Part shown: one piece after another, positions 51,637 to 59,944 of the stretch
Layout: every line of letters begins with the position of its first letter
Position numbering within the stretch: position 1 is the stretch's first letter
Origin: CAWELS01 sp964468205
Lineage (GTDB): Bacteria; Acidobacteriota; Terriglobia; Bryobacterales; Bryobacteraceae
Reading direction: 5' to 3'
Assembly (NCBI GenBank): GCA_964468205.1
Contig: CAYXVG010000003.1
Span: 162,101 to 226,100 of the forward strand
Length of the DNA: 64,000 nt
The notes under the pieces: generated by a model
Told to the model about the DNA's origin: nothing
What the model saw: only the letters and a program-made list of their open reading frames with translations
Database searches by the model: none
Translations under genes and position numbers: made by a program

Positions 51637-52200
51637 GCCCCCGAGCCGTCTGGCCGGTCGCCACTGGACCGCCCTCGTCCGGCCCAGCCAGACGGCGCAG
51701 ACGCCTCTGCCCCGGCCGCCGGTCCGGAAGACGCCTTCCGGTTCCGGAATGACGGCGAAAAGGCGAACATAAGACGAAGACGAATTCCCGCTAACTTTTT
51801 CATTCTATGAGGAAAAGTCGATATTTGGGTTCGTTCGGGAGTTTTCGTTTTCGAGGTGGGGCCGGTTCTCCCGGTTGGTCTGCCGCCGCTACTCCAAGCG
51901 GTGGACCTCTCTTGATTCAGCATACTGCAAATCCTTTCCGCCGCCGGTTCGCGGGCGCCACTCCGGCGGCGCGAGCGCACACGGCCTCCTGTCGCGGTTT
52001 TAGCACGACGCGGCAAGCCATTCTGGCCAGGCCGCCTGTAAGTGGCTGAGCAGAGGGCGAAAGCCGAGAGGAAAAGACGCGTGAACGGTCTGGCTCCCGC
52101 GGCGCGCTTCCCATTTTCAGTTTGAGACAGGTAGACTGGAATCCCCTCCTAGAAAACAAAACTGTTAGCCGGCCGCAGCCGCGGCGTTATGAATTTTTCA
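51637..52200. other. Gene-free, hairpin-rich intergenic region
   Basis: No convincing coding frame on either strand. Clear inverted repeats are CCGTCTGGC (51646-51654) with GCCAGACGG (51687-51695), and the short CCGGAAG-ACGC-CTTCCGG hairpin near 51724. GCCGC-AGCC-GCGGC near 52172 is followed by an AT-rich run. It separates the minus-strand signalling operon from the plus-strand exopolysaccharide operon. Confidence 0.5.
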
Positions 52201-52201
52201 C

Positions 52202-52230
52202 TTGACTTTGTATAACGTTCGTAATACATT
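52202..52230 (+). promoter_or_regulatory. Promoter of the exopolysaccharide operon
   Basis: TTGACT (52202-52207), 17-nt spacer, TACATT (52225-52230), in a locally AT-rich patch. It predicts a leader of about 157 nt before the first gene at 52394. Confidence 0.5.
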
Positions 52231-52282
52231 TCTGAGATAGCCGAACTGGCTTAGTTCCGGAAGGAAGAATGGGACTGAGGGA

Positions 52283-52290
52283 GCGGTAGC
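52283..52290 (+). promoter_or_regulatory. ops-like octamer in the operon leader
   Basis: GCGGTAGC equals the core of the E. coli ops element bound by RfaH/NusG paralogues in long envelope operons. It sits about 46 nt after the predicted transcription start. An octamer can occur by chance, and no RfaH gene is in the window. Confidence 0.2.
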
Positions 52291-52393
52291 TATGCCTTGG
52301 TTCCGGGAATCCGCCGTCCTCTGAACTCCCTCTCCAAGGTTCGTAGTTGTTGTTTCCGGCCGAGCGCCGAGATGAGAAGGTCCTTCTAGTCCC

Positions 52394-52657
52394 ATGGCAT
52401 TTTTGAAGCGCAGAGATCGAATTGTGGTGTTTCGCCTGACGCAGGACGAGTACAAGCGCCTGCAGCGGGCATGCACGCGCACGGGCGCCCGCAATCTTTC
52501 GGATTACACGCGGGCGCAGTTGCTCGACCCATCCGGCCCGAGAGGCTCCGGCGGCTGGTTGGAAGGGCAGATGTCGCGGTTTGACAAGCGGCTGACCGAG
52601 GTGCAGTCGGCGGTCCGGCAGATGGAGCGTTTGCTGCGGCAGATGAAAGAGACCTAG
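52394..52657 (+). CDS. Small ribbon-helix-helix-like protein with C-terminal coiled coil
   Basis: 87 residues. RIVVFRLTQDEYKRLQRACT, then GARNLSDYTRAQLL fits a strand-helix-helix DNA-binding fold as in MobC/CopG-type proteins. A Gly/Pro linker follows, then a helix with a heptad look (MSRFDKRLTEVQSAVRQMER). No ligand domain. It is the first gene of the exopolysaccharide operon, 4 nt before wza, so an autoregulator of the operon is a reasonable inference. It shares the high GC of wza rather than the lower GC of the glycan genes. No exact family known to me. Confidence 0.7.
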   Translation: MAFLKRRDRIVVFRLTQDEYKRLQRACTRTGARNLSDYTRAQLLDPSGPRGSGGWLEGQMSRFDKRLTEVQSAVRQMERLLRQMKET

Positions 52658-52661
52658 CGAT

Positions 52662-53615
52662 ATGAGAAACGGATTATTGCTTCTGCTTTTGATCCTGCTG
52701 GCCGCGGCGCCGGGCGCGGCGCAGCCACAGGCCGGTCCGATGAACAACGTTGGTGCGGCGAATTTGCCGGCGCAAGCGATTGGGGTGGACGACCTGGTCT
52801 CGATATCGGTGTACCGTTCGCCGGAGTTGACGCGCACGGCGCGGGTGAGCGGTGACGGTACGATCACGCTGCCGCTGGTGGAGAGCCCGATCCGGGCGGC
52901 GGGCCTGATGCCGGTGGAGCTCGAGCAGGCGGTGGCGCGGGCGCTCAAGGACGGAGGGATATTGGTGAGTCCGATTGTCGAGGTGACGGTGGCCGAGTAC
53001 GCGAGCCGCCCGATCAGCGTGATGGGGGCGGTGAAGAAGCCGCTCACGTTCCAGGCGGTGGGCCGGGTGACGCTGCTGGACGCGCTGGCGCGCGCCGAGG
53101 GCCTGGCGCCGGAGGCTTCGGGCGAGATCCTGGTGACGCTCCCCGGGGCGGACGCCGATGGGGGTAAACCGCTGGTGCGCCGAATTCCGGTTTCCGAGCT
53201 GATCGACGAAGCGAAGCCGGAGCTGAACCTGCCGCTGCGGGGCGGGGAGGAGGTGCGAGTGCCGGAGGCGGGGAAGATTTTCGTTGTCGGGAACGTAAAG
53301 AAGCCCGGCGCGTACCCGTTCCCGGAGGCGGCGGACGCGAGCGTGATGAAGCTGATCGCACGGGCGGAGGGCTTGATGCCGTATCACCGGAAGCTGGCGT
53401 ACTTGTACCGGAAGGACGGCGAGAGCGGGCTGACCGAGGAGATTGAGATCGAGCTCGCGCGGATGCTGAAGCGGGAAGTCCCGGACATGGCGCTGGAGAT
53501 TGACGACGTGCTGTACGTGCCGGACAACCCCGGGAAGCGGAGCCGCAACAAGGCGCTGGAGCGGGCGACGGCCTTCGGGGCGGCGACGGTTTCAGGGCTG
53601 TTGATTTGGAGGTAG
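52662..53615 (+). CDS. Polysaccharide export protein, Wza-like
   Basis: 317 residues. Signal peptide (LLLLLLILLAAAPGAAQ) without a lipobox Cys, unlike E. coli Wza. A polysaccharide export (Poly_export) domain follows (GVDDLVSISVYRSPELTRT, SGDGTITLPLVE). Two SLBB domains come next (RPISVMGAVKKPLTFQAVG and GKIFVVGNVKKPGAYPFPEA). It should form the outer-membrane or periplasmic exit channel for exopolysaccharide. A C-terminal hydrophobic end (ATVSGLLIW) could be the membrane-spanning helix. Very high GC with strongly biased codons. wzc follows after 6 nt. Confidence 0.92.
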   Translation: MRNGLLLLLLILLAAAPGAAQPQAGPMNNVGAANLPAQAIGVDDLVSISVYRSPELTRTARVSGDGTITLPLVESPIRAAGLMPVELEQAVARALKDGGILVSPIVEVTVAEYASRPISVMGAVKKPLTFQAVGRVTLLDALARAEGLAPEASGEILVTLPGADADGGKPLVRRIPVSELIDEAKPELNLPLRGGEEVRVPEAGKIFVVGNVKKPGAYPFPEAADASVMKLIARAEGLMPYHRKLAYLYRKDGESGLTEEIEIELARMLKREVPDMALEIDDVLYVPDNPGKRSRNKALERATAFGAATVSGLLIWR

Positions 53616-53621
53616 GGGGGG

Positions 53622-55859
53622 ATGCCAGACCACTCACGAAACCTCAACGTGCCGGCAATTCGGCAGACGGACACTAGGCTGGCGCCTAGCGGTTCGATCA
53701 TTGACCTAGAGCCCGACGAGCTTCCGGTTCCACTGGCGCACTATTTCTGGATTCTCCAGAGGCACTTCTGGAGGATCGCGAGCTTCGTTGCGGTGTGCGT
53801 CGCCCTCGCTCTGGTTGTCTGCTATCGGCTAACGCCGATCTACGAGTCGACAGCGACCGTTGATATCGACTTCCGGACTCCGACCGGTATTGTGGGTCAG
53901 GAATCCGTCCAAACGTACTATAACGATGCGGACCAATACCTGGCCACACAGGTCAAACTGATTGAGTCCGATTCCGTTCTGAGGCCGGTGGCCGAGCGCT
54001 ACCGCTTGCTTGAACGTCAAGAGGAGAGGGGTGAACTTGACCCTGAAGAGTTGCTGCTATCACTGGAATCGCCAATCCTCCTGAGAAAACTGAAAGTGAA
54101 GCGGCCTCCGAATACCCATCTACTGGAGATTAGCTACCGCTCAACGGACCGGCAGTTGGCTTCTGACGTTGCCAACGCAGTGGCTGATTCGTACCTCCAG
54201 CACAGCTATAACATTCGATACAGGGCTGCCGCCGGCCTCTCGCGATTCATGGAGCGCCAGCTTGAGGAACTCAGAGCGAAGATGGAGAGATCCTCGAATG
54301 CCCTGGCTGAATATGAGAAGGAACTGAATATAATCAACCCCGAGGAGCAGACAAACATCCTCTCTGCGCGACTACTGGACTTGAATACAGAATTCACAAA
54401 AGCGCAGACCGAGCGTGTCGCTAAGGAAGCGGCATATCGTTCTGTAAAAGACGGCTCACTTGATGCCGCTCGAGCGTCCGCTCAACGAGATTCTCTTCGG
54501 ACGTTAACGGACGATTTCAACGAAGCTCGCCAGCGGTTCGCCGAGATACAGGCACATTTTGGTCCGAATCACCCCGAATACAAAGTTGCTGCAGCAACCC
54601 TCGGAGAGCTGCGAGGGCTTATCGACGCGACACGCCAAGGTATCGCCCGCAATGCCGAACTGCAATACAAGGAAGCCCTCGATCGCGAACGGATCATCGC
54701 TCAGGAGTTCAAAAACAGTAAGGACGAGTTTGACCGGTTGAATGCCCGTTCCTTCGAGTACCAAGCTTTGAAGCGCGAGGCAGAGGGTGATAAGAGCCTC
54801 TACGAAGAACTGCTCCGCAAGATCCGCGAGAAGACGATCAATGCCAGCTTTGAAAACAGTTCTGCACGGATTGCCGACCCAGCGCGCCCTGGCAAAGACC
54901 CGGTTTTCCCAAGTGTTCCCCTGACTGTCGTCATCACCTTTCTCCTGTCCTCAGTTGCAGCGGTCGGGGTTGCTGTTCTCAGCGACTTCCTCGATGACAC
55001 CATTCGAGATCCCGAGGAGGTATCGCGCGCACTTGGCTCTGAAGTGATTGGCTCGCTGCCAGAGGTGAAGCCGTGGCGGAATCAGATCACCAAGATCGCC
55101 CAGAACGGGAATGGCCACCACAGGAGAGAAAGCGATTCTCACAGCGTAACTGGATACGACGAGGCAATCCGCAGCCTCCGCAACTCTATCCTCCTGACTG
55201 ATTTCGACCGCCGGCTACGAACCATGCTGGTTACGAGTGCTTCACCGTCAGAGGGAAAATCTACAATCGCCATTCACCTCGCTCTCGCCCACGCCCAGCA
55301 GGGTAAGCGCACCCTTCTGATTGACGGCGACTTACGACGCCCGAGTGTCCATCGCCGGTTTGAACTCAGCAACCAAGTGGGCTTGTCAGACGTGCTTCAC
55401 GGCCGAAGTGGGTGGCGTGAAGCGATTTCGCATCCTGATGCCGAAACCGGCCTCGACGTACTTCCGGCGGGTTCTCTCTCGTATCGACGAGTTGCAGACA
55501 CCATCGGCCCTGAACTCTCCCAACTCGTCGATGAGATAGCCGTCGACTATGACCTGGTGATTATTGACGCTCCCCCGCTACTTGGGTTCTCGGAGCCACT
55601 CCAGATGGCGGCCGCGGTCGACGGAGTCGTGATTGCGGTCCGCGCCGGGCAGACCAGCCGCAGGGCGGTGGGTTCGGTTCTGAGCACACTCGCTCGCCTT
55701 CGGGCCAATGTTGTTGGAGTTGTCTTGAATGAAGTCACACATAAACTCAGCGACCGATACTATTACGGTTACTATCACAAGTACTATCGCCATTATCATT
55801 CGAAAGATCTGAACGGAGAAGAAGAACGGGCGATCTCTGTTGGCGAGCGTCGTACTTAA
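53622..55859 (+). CDS. Polysaccharide co-polymerase/tyrosine autokinase, Wzc-like
   Basis: 745 residues. A Wzz chain-length domain (about 30-130) with transmembrane segment 1 (FVAVCVALALVVCY) leads into a long periplasmic coiled coil (about 200-420). Transmembrane segment 2 is VPLTVVITFLLSSVAAVGVA. The BY-kinase domain has Walker A SPSEGKSTIAIH (about 541), Walker A' LLIDGDLRRP (about 565) and Walker B LVIIDAPP (about 645). The C-terminal tyrosine cluster RYYYGYYHKYYRHYH (eight Tyr) is the autophosphorylation tail. It controls polymer length and export with Wza. Base composition falls sharply compared with wza. Confidence 0.95.
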   Translation: MPDHSRNLNVPAIRQTDTRLAPSGSIIDLEPDELPVPLAHYFWILQRHFWRIASFVAVCVALALVVCYRLTPIYESTATVDIDFRTPTGIVGQESVQTYYNDADQYLATQVKLIESDSVLRPVAERYRLLERQEERGELDPEELLLSLESPILLRKLKVKRPPNTHLLEISYRSTDRQLASDVANAVADSYLQHSYNIRYRAAAGLSRFMERQLEELRAKMERSSNALAEYEKELNIINPEEQTNILSARLLDLNTEFTKAQTERVAKEAAYRSVKDGSLDAARASAQRDSLRTLTDDFNEARQRFAEIQAHFGPNHPEYKVAAATLGELRGLIDATRQGIARNAELQYKEALDRERIIAQEFKNSKDEFDRLNARSFEYQALKREAEGDKSLYEELLRKIREKTINASFENSSARIADPARPGKDPVFPSVPLTVVITFLLSSVAAVGVAVLSDFLDDTIRDPEEVSRALGSEVIGSLPEVKPWRNQITKIAQNGNGHHRRESDSHSVTGYDEAIRSLRNSILLTDFDRRLRTMLVTSASPSEGKSTIAIHLALAHAQQGKRTLLIDGDLRRPSVHRRFELSNQVGLSDVLHGRSGWREAISHPDAETGLDVLPAGSLSYRRVADTIGPELSQLVDEIAVDYDLVIIDAPPLLGFSEPLQMAAAVDGVVIAVRAGQTSRRAVGSVLSTLARLRANVVGVVLNEVTHKLSDRYYYGYYHKYYRHYHSKDLNGEEERAISVGERRT

Positions 55860-55897
55860 GGCACGGAGAGTTGACGACTAAGGGGGTTTGCTGATAA

Positions 55898-57544
55898 GTG
55901 GAGCCTGCAATCCAACCGGAAACGGCTGTCATGGATCCCGCAACTACGAATGGACACCAATCGAGAGTGGCAGTTCAAACGTCAGGGCTTCTTGCCCTCA
56001 CAGTGCCAAGCCTGTTGGCGGGATTGCTGCTGGAGTTGGTCCTGGCCAGAACCTACGGCAGTTCCAGCATTGTGGACGCTTTTCGGGTCGCATCTTTGGT
56101 GTACCTGTTTGCTCTGAATCTATTTTTTGCACACCTCATCCCGCATGTTGTTGTGCCAGTATTCTCCTTTGTATCGGCACAAAACGGAGCGGAACTTGCG
56201 TGGAAATTGATTCTTTCGGTCAACTCATGGCTCGGGTACTGTCTGGCAGGTCCCCTGATCGTCGCCTGTGCAAAACCCCAGGTGTTGCTGAATATTCTCG
56301 CGCCAAGTATGGCATCGGCGGCGGGTTCGGACGCCACTCTGTTGGTTCGCGCCTCGGTGATCTCATTCGCCCTACTTCTTATCTCTGGAACTCTTACTGG
56401 GGCGCTTCACGCAAACGGCATTTTCTGGCCCAGCGCAGTAGCGCCAACGCTCATTAGCGTGTCTACAATCGTGTGCGTTGTTGCCTCTCGTCCAGAACTC
56501 GCCGCTGAGGGGCTCGCAGCGGGTCTTGTGCTGGGTAGTCTGCTTGTCACAATCCTCCATGTGCTCCATGTGTACAGTCTCAGCAGCTCTTATGGAGTCC
56601 GCTTAAGGCATTGGATAGTACCTTTGTTCCACAGCCAAACAGCAGAGTTTGCCCGAGGGTTCTCACCGCTGGCTTTAGCCGCCCTAAGTGGGCAGATGAT
56701 CAACATCCTTGTATTTCGGTCACTAACCGGGGTAGCCGTGGGAGCCGCGGCGCTCTATGGTTATGCCCTGAAGCTGACCCATTTCATCTACACACCTTCG
56801 GCGAAGTTTTCGACCGTTGTCTTCCCGCACTTGGCACGAACTCATGCGGCTGCTACCAGCGACCAGTTATATGAAATCTTGGCGCGATCAGCGCGTGTCG
56901 TTTTGCTGGTGGCGCTGCCATCGGCAGCTGTATTTTGGATTCTCCGGCATCCACTTGTAAGCGCTTTGTATGGCACTTCGAAGCTGACTTCAACAGATCT
57001 TGCTGCTGTTGGAAATCTGTTCGGCATCTTGCTCCTCGCGAGTCCCTTGGGTGCGCTCACGTCTCTTTTGACGAAGGCGTGTGCCGCACGTCACCGCACT
57101 GTCTTTCCGTTTCTGGGAGCGGTAGTGGCCTTGCTAATTGTCGTTCTTCTAATTCATCCGTTAAGCAGCGCATATGGAGCGTACGGCGTCGCTGTCGCTT
57201 GGGTTCTGGGGTCAGCCGGCAACGTTGTGGTACTCCTGCTTTGGGGGGGCGTCCCGACCTACGTCGCATCCGCCGGAACGATTCAGCACTTAGTGCGTGT
57301 TCTGCTCGTCTCGGGTGCTAGCGGTGTGGCTGCAGAGTTCGGACTGAGTTTCACCCCAGTCGCGCACGTCGGTGGGGTACAAGCCGTTGCGCTTCTGGTC
57401 CTGCTAACCTCGCTGTCATTCGCAATAGGATTTGCATGCTCTATCCTTCTGCGTGTGCGCGAGTCGCTGCAGCTGCTGCGCTTTGCTGCCCGCTGCATTG
57501 GTAGGTATTCACGACCACTCCAAGAGACTACGCGCGGGACTTGA
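55898..57544 (+). CDS. MurJ/MVIN-like flippase acting as Wzx
   Basis: 548 residues, about fourteen hydrophobic segments, MATE/MOP-type MurJ-like architecture (LVLARTYGSSSIVDAFRVAS, RGFSPLALAALSGQMIN, PSAKFSTVVFPHLA, PLGALTSLLTKACAAR). In this cluster it most likely flips the lipid-linked repeat unit to the periplasm, the Wzx role, since no other flippase is present. Start GTG 55898 or ATG 55931; an AGGGGG lies 14 nt before the GTG. The next gene overlaps its stop by 4 nt. Confidence 0.85.
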   Translation: MEPAIQPETAVMDPATTNGHQSRVAVQTSGLLALTVPSLLAGLLLELVLARTYGSSSIVDAFRVASLVYLFALNLFFAHLIPHVVVPVFSFVSAQNGAELAWKLILSVNSWLGYCLAGPLIVACAKPQVLLNILAPSMASAAGSDATLLVRASVISFALLLISGTLTGALHANGIFWPSAVAPTLISVSTIVCVVASRPELAAEGLAAGLVLGSLLVTILHVLHVYSLSSSYGVRLRHWIVPLFHSQTAEFARGFSPLALAALSGQMINILVFRSLTGVAVGAAALYGYALKLTHFIYTPSAKFSTVVFPHLARTHAAATSDQLYEILARSARVVLLVALPSAAVFWILRHPLVSALYGTSKLTSTDLAAVGNLFGILLLASPLGALTSLLTKACAARHRTVFPFLGAVVALLIVVLLIHPLSSAYGAYGVAVAWVLGSAGNVVVLLLWGGVPTYVASAGTIQHLVRVLLVSGASGVAAEFGLSFTPVAHVGGVQAVALLVLLTSLSFAIGFACSILLRVRESLQLLRFAARCIGRYSRPLQETTRGT

Positions 57545-58728
57545 CTATTAGAAGTGCGGCTATGTCCGTCCTAACGCCTCGCAGCATGAGCCGAAAGCTG
57601 AGCGTGGCTATCTTCTGCTCGCACTTTGGCCCTTACCACTATGCACGCATCACGGCCCTAAACGAGAAGTGTGTAGTTACGGCGATTCAGTTGGCAGACT
57701 CCGACCGCGACTCTGGGTGGACGGCGCAATCTTCGAATCATCAGACTCCTGATATGACTTTGACGCAAAACGACTCGGAAGGGGCAGGGCACTTGCGAGC
57801 AGCACTTCTTCTCTGGCAGGCGCTTAACCGCGTTCGGCCCACAGCAGTTCTTGTGCCTGGGCATGGAACTTTAGCAAGCTTTGCGGCGGGAGCTTGGTGT
57901 AAGCTCTACCGATCTCGTTCGGTGCTTCTAAGTACGTCGACCTCTTTTGATCAGCCTCGAGTTCAGTGGAAGGAGCTTTTGAAAGGATTTCTCATCCGGA
58001 CGTTTTTTGATTGCGTCGTATCGGCGGGCCGCCGCTCGAGGGACTACCTCTGCTCGTTGGGGTTCCCAGCACACCGCATGGTCATTGGCGGAAACGCAGT
58101 CGATAACGATTTCTTCGCGCATGGCGTTGGGAAGATTCGCGAGCAGTCCAAACCAACTGCTTACGGACTATCTAATCGATACCTGCTCTATGTCGGGCGG
58201 CTCGCCTCCGAGAAGAACCTGATATTCCTCTTAAGAGCTTTCAATAGCTATCGTTTGCGCGGTGGAAAGTGTGATCTGATTCTGATTGGTGGCGGCCCAC
58301 TTGCGTTAGACCTCAAGCGGGAGGCAGGTGAACTCGAATGTGGTAGCCACGTTGCCTTCGTGGGTCGACTGAGTCCGAGCGACCTACTGCCTTTCTACGC
58401 CTTTGCCGAGGCTCTTGTTTTGCCCAGCCTCAGTGAAACATGGGGCCTCGTTGTCAACGAAGCGATGGCTTCCGGCGTACCAGCGATAGTCTCAGAGCGC
58501 TGCGGCTGTGTGGGTGACTTGGTAACAGATGGAGTCAACGGCTTCGTCTTTGATCCTCATGACGAGGAAGCCTTGATATCGCTCTTCTCGCTCATGGAGG
58601 CGAGAGACGCCAGAACGCGCCAACAACAATCCTACAACGCCCGAGCAGCGGCTGCGAAATACACTCCGGTTGAGTGGGCAGCGAAGGTTGAGGATCTAAT
58701 CAGGACGACTTGTGATCACTTATCCTGA
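57541..58728 (+). CDS. Family 4 glycosyltransferase
   Basis: 395 residues from TTG 57541 (TTGA overlap with the flippase stop); ATG 57562 is an alternative. GT-B fold. The C-terminal nucleotide-sugar domain has LLYVGRLASEKNLIFLLRAF, GGGPLALDLKREA, and the EX7E motif in PSLSETWGLVVNEAMASGVP. The N-terminal acceptor domain has LVPGHGTLASFAAGAWC. It adds one sugar to the repeat unit; donor and linkage unknown. It overlaps the following Wzy gene by 17 nt. Confidence 0.9.
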   Translation: MTIRSAAMSVLTPRSMSRKLSVAIFCSHFGPYHYARITALNEKCVVTAIQLADSDRDSGWTAQSSNHQTPDMTLTQNDSEGAGHLRAALLLWQALNRVRPTAVLVPGHGTLASFAAGAWCKLYRSRSVLLSTSTSFDQPRVQWKELLKGFLIRTFFDCVVSAGRRSRDYLCSLGFPAHRMVIGGNAVDNDFFAHGVGKIREQSKPTAYGLSNRYLLYVGRLASEKNLIFLLRAFNSYRLRGGKCDLILIGGGPLALDLKREAGELECGSHVAFVGRLSPSDLLPFYAFAEALVLPSLSETWGLVVNEAMASGVPAIVSERCGCVGDLVTDGVNGFVFDPHDEEALISLFSLMEARDARTRQQQSYNARAAAAKYTPVEWAAKVEDLIRTTCDHLS

Positions 58729-59944
58729 AGGCCGTCGAAGGATTGGGGCGCAACGCATCTACGCCGTGCTTACAGCAGTATGGCTGATCGGTTTGATTGT
58801 CCCTGCCATTACCAGCGACGAGAGCCGCTACCTGTTTCAGTTTGTGGCACTGGCATGGCTTGGACTTGCCGGGATCCTGCTCGGGAGGGAGCATTTCGTA
58901 TACTGGCCTGCCCTCCGTAGAGACACGACTGTTCGAATCTGGGCTGGTTTATCCCTGGCGGCAGTGTCATTAAGTGCGATCTGTTCGACTGACCGGCAAC
59001 TCTCACTGAGCTACCTTTTCGTGACTCTTGTCGGACTCTCAATCTGCGGCGGCCTCTGGTACTGTGCGCGTGGAAGTGTGGAATTCGCGATCTCGCTCTA
59101 CGCAATTTTGGCTTCGGCAATCGTGAGCTTGGCCTATTTCACCGCCTTTACACCCGACACGCGCCTGAGCCTCTTCGGTCTGGATCACCCGAATCATCTT
59201 GCATTGGTATCCTTTGGTATCCTCGCGGCGTCTTTGAGCCTGCGAAATCGATTCCTGGCTGCTGCCCTCATCCTGCTCAACTTGACAGTTATTGTCGCCA
59301 CCCAGGCTCGGGGAGCCCTCCTGGCGGCCACAATTACGATCACACTTTACCTGGTTCTGGTTTCTTTGAATAGGAAGAATAGACGAGGATTTCTCGCGTT
59401 GGCGTTGAGCGTTCCTTGCTTCCTGGCTTTTGCCCTGGCTTATCAATCTCAGATTGCGGAGGCAGTTGCAGCACTTCTCTTTCTGCATGATAGCGCCCGC
59501 GGCGTTGGGACCGGATTCACCGGACGGGTTGTCGGATGGCACGAAGCCTACCAGCTATTTGTTGAAAACCCTATCCTCGGAGTCGGTTTCCGTGCACATG
59601 ACCAATACATGACGTACCTGACATCGGCACACAACGGTTATCTGTCACTGCTGGCCGAAACAGGAATCCTGGGGGCCGCCGCAGTTGGCGGTCTGATCGT
59701 TGTATGCGCTTTCCGACTCTTCAAGCGAGCGCTCTGCGGTGAAAACTCGGCAATGCTGGGCCTCAGCCTGCTTGCTGGCTACCTGTTCATAGCGATCTTC
59801 GAAAGATTCCTAATCAACGTCGGCAACCCGACCTCGCTGTTGGTCTGGATGTTTCTGTTCATGCCGCCTAACAAACCGACTCGACAGGTCGAACAGCAAG
59901 TTGATATCTGTCGGTCTACTGGCCAGCGACTGAGCGTGGCATGA
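58712..59944 (+). CDS. O-antigen polymerase/ligase-like protein (Wzy)
   Basis: 410 residues from GTG 58712. About eleven transmembrane segments. The Wzy_C loop is GRVVGWHEAYQLFVENPILG with VGFRAHD and then HNGYLSLLAETGILG. In a cluster with WbaP, Wzx and Wzc it is best read as the repeat-unit polymerase, not a lipid A ligase. It overlaps neighbours on both sides (17 nt and 4 nt), showing tight translational coupling. Confidence 0.87.
   Translation: MITYPEGRRRIGAQRIYAVLTAVWLIGLIVPAITSDESRYLFQFVALAWLGLAGILLGREHFVYWPALRRDTTVRIWAGLSLAAVSLSAICSTDRQLSLSYLFVTLVGLSICGGLWYCARGSVEFAISLYAILASAIVSLAYFTAFTPDTRLSLFGLDHPNHLALVSFGILAASLSLRNRFLAAALILLNLTVIVATQARGALLAATITITLYLVLVSLNRKNRRGFLALALSVPCFLAFALAYQSQIAEAVAALLFLHDSARGVGTGFTGRVVGWHEAYQLFVENPILGVGFRAHDQYMTYLTSAHNGYLSLLAETGILGAAAVGGLIVVCAFRLFKRALCGENSAMLGLSLLAGYLFIAIFERFLINVGNPTSLLVWMFLFMPPNKPTRQVEQQVDICRSTGQRLSVA

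Noticed and set aside
51519..52159. Minus-strand frames across the repeat pair
   Set aside because: They translate the repeats (SCRAAARVAT twice) and Arg/Ser-rich noise typical of GC-rich non-coding DNA.
52231..52393. Possible c-di-GMP riboswitch in the exopolysaccharide leader
   Set aside because: Some GGTAGC- and GCC-like pieces are present, but the conserved GEMM core and its pairing pattern are not.
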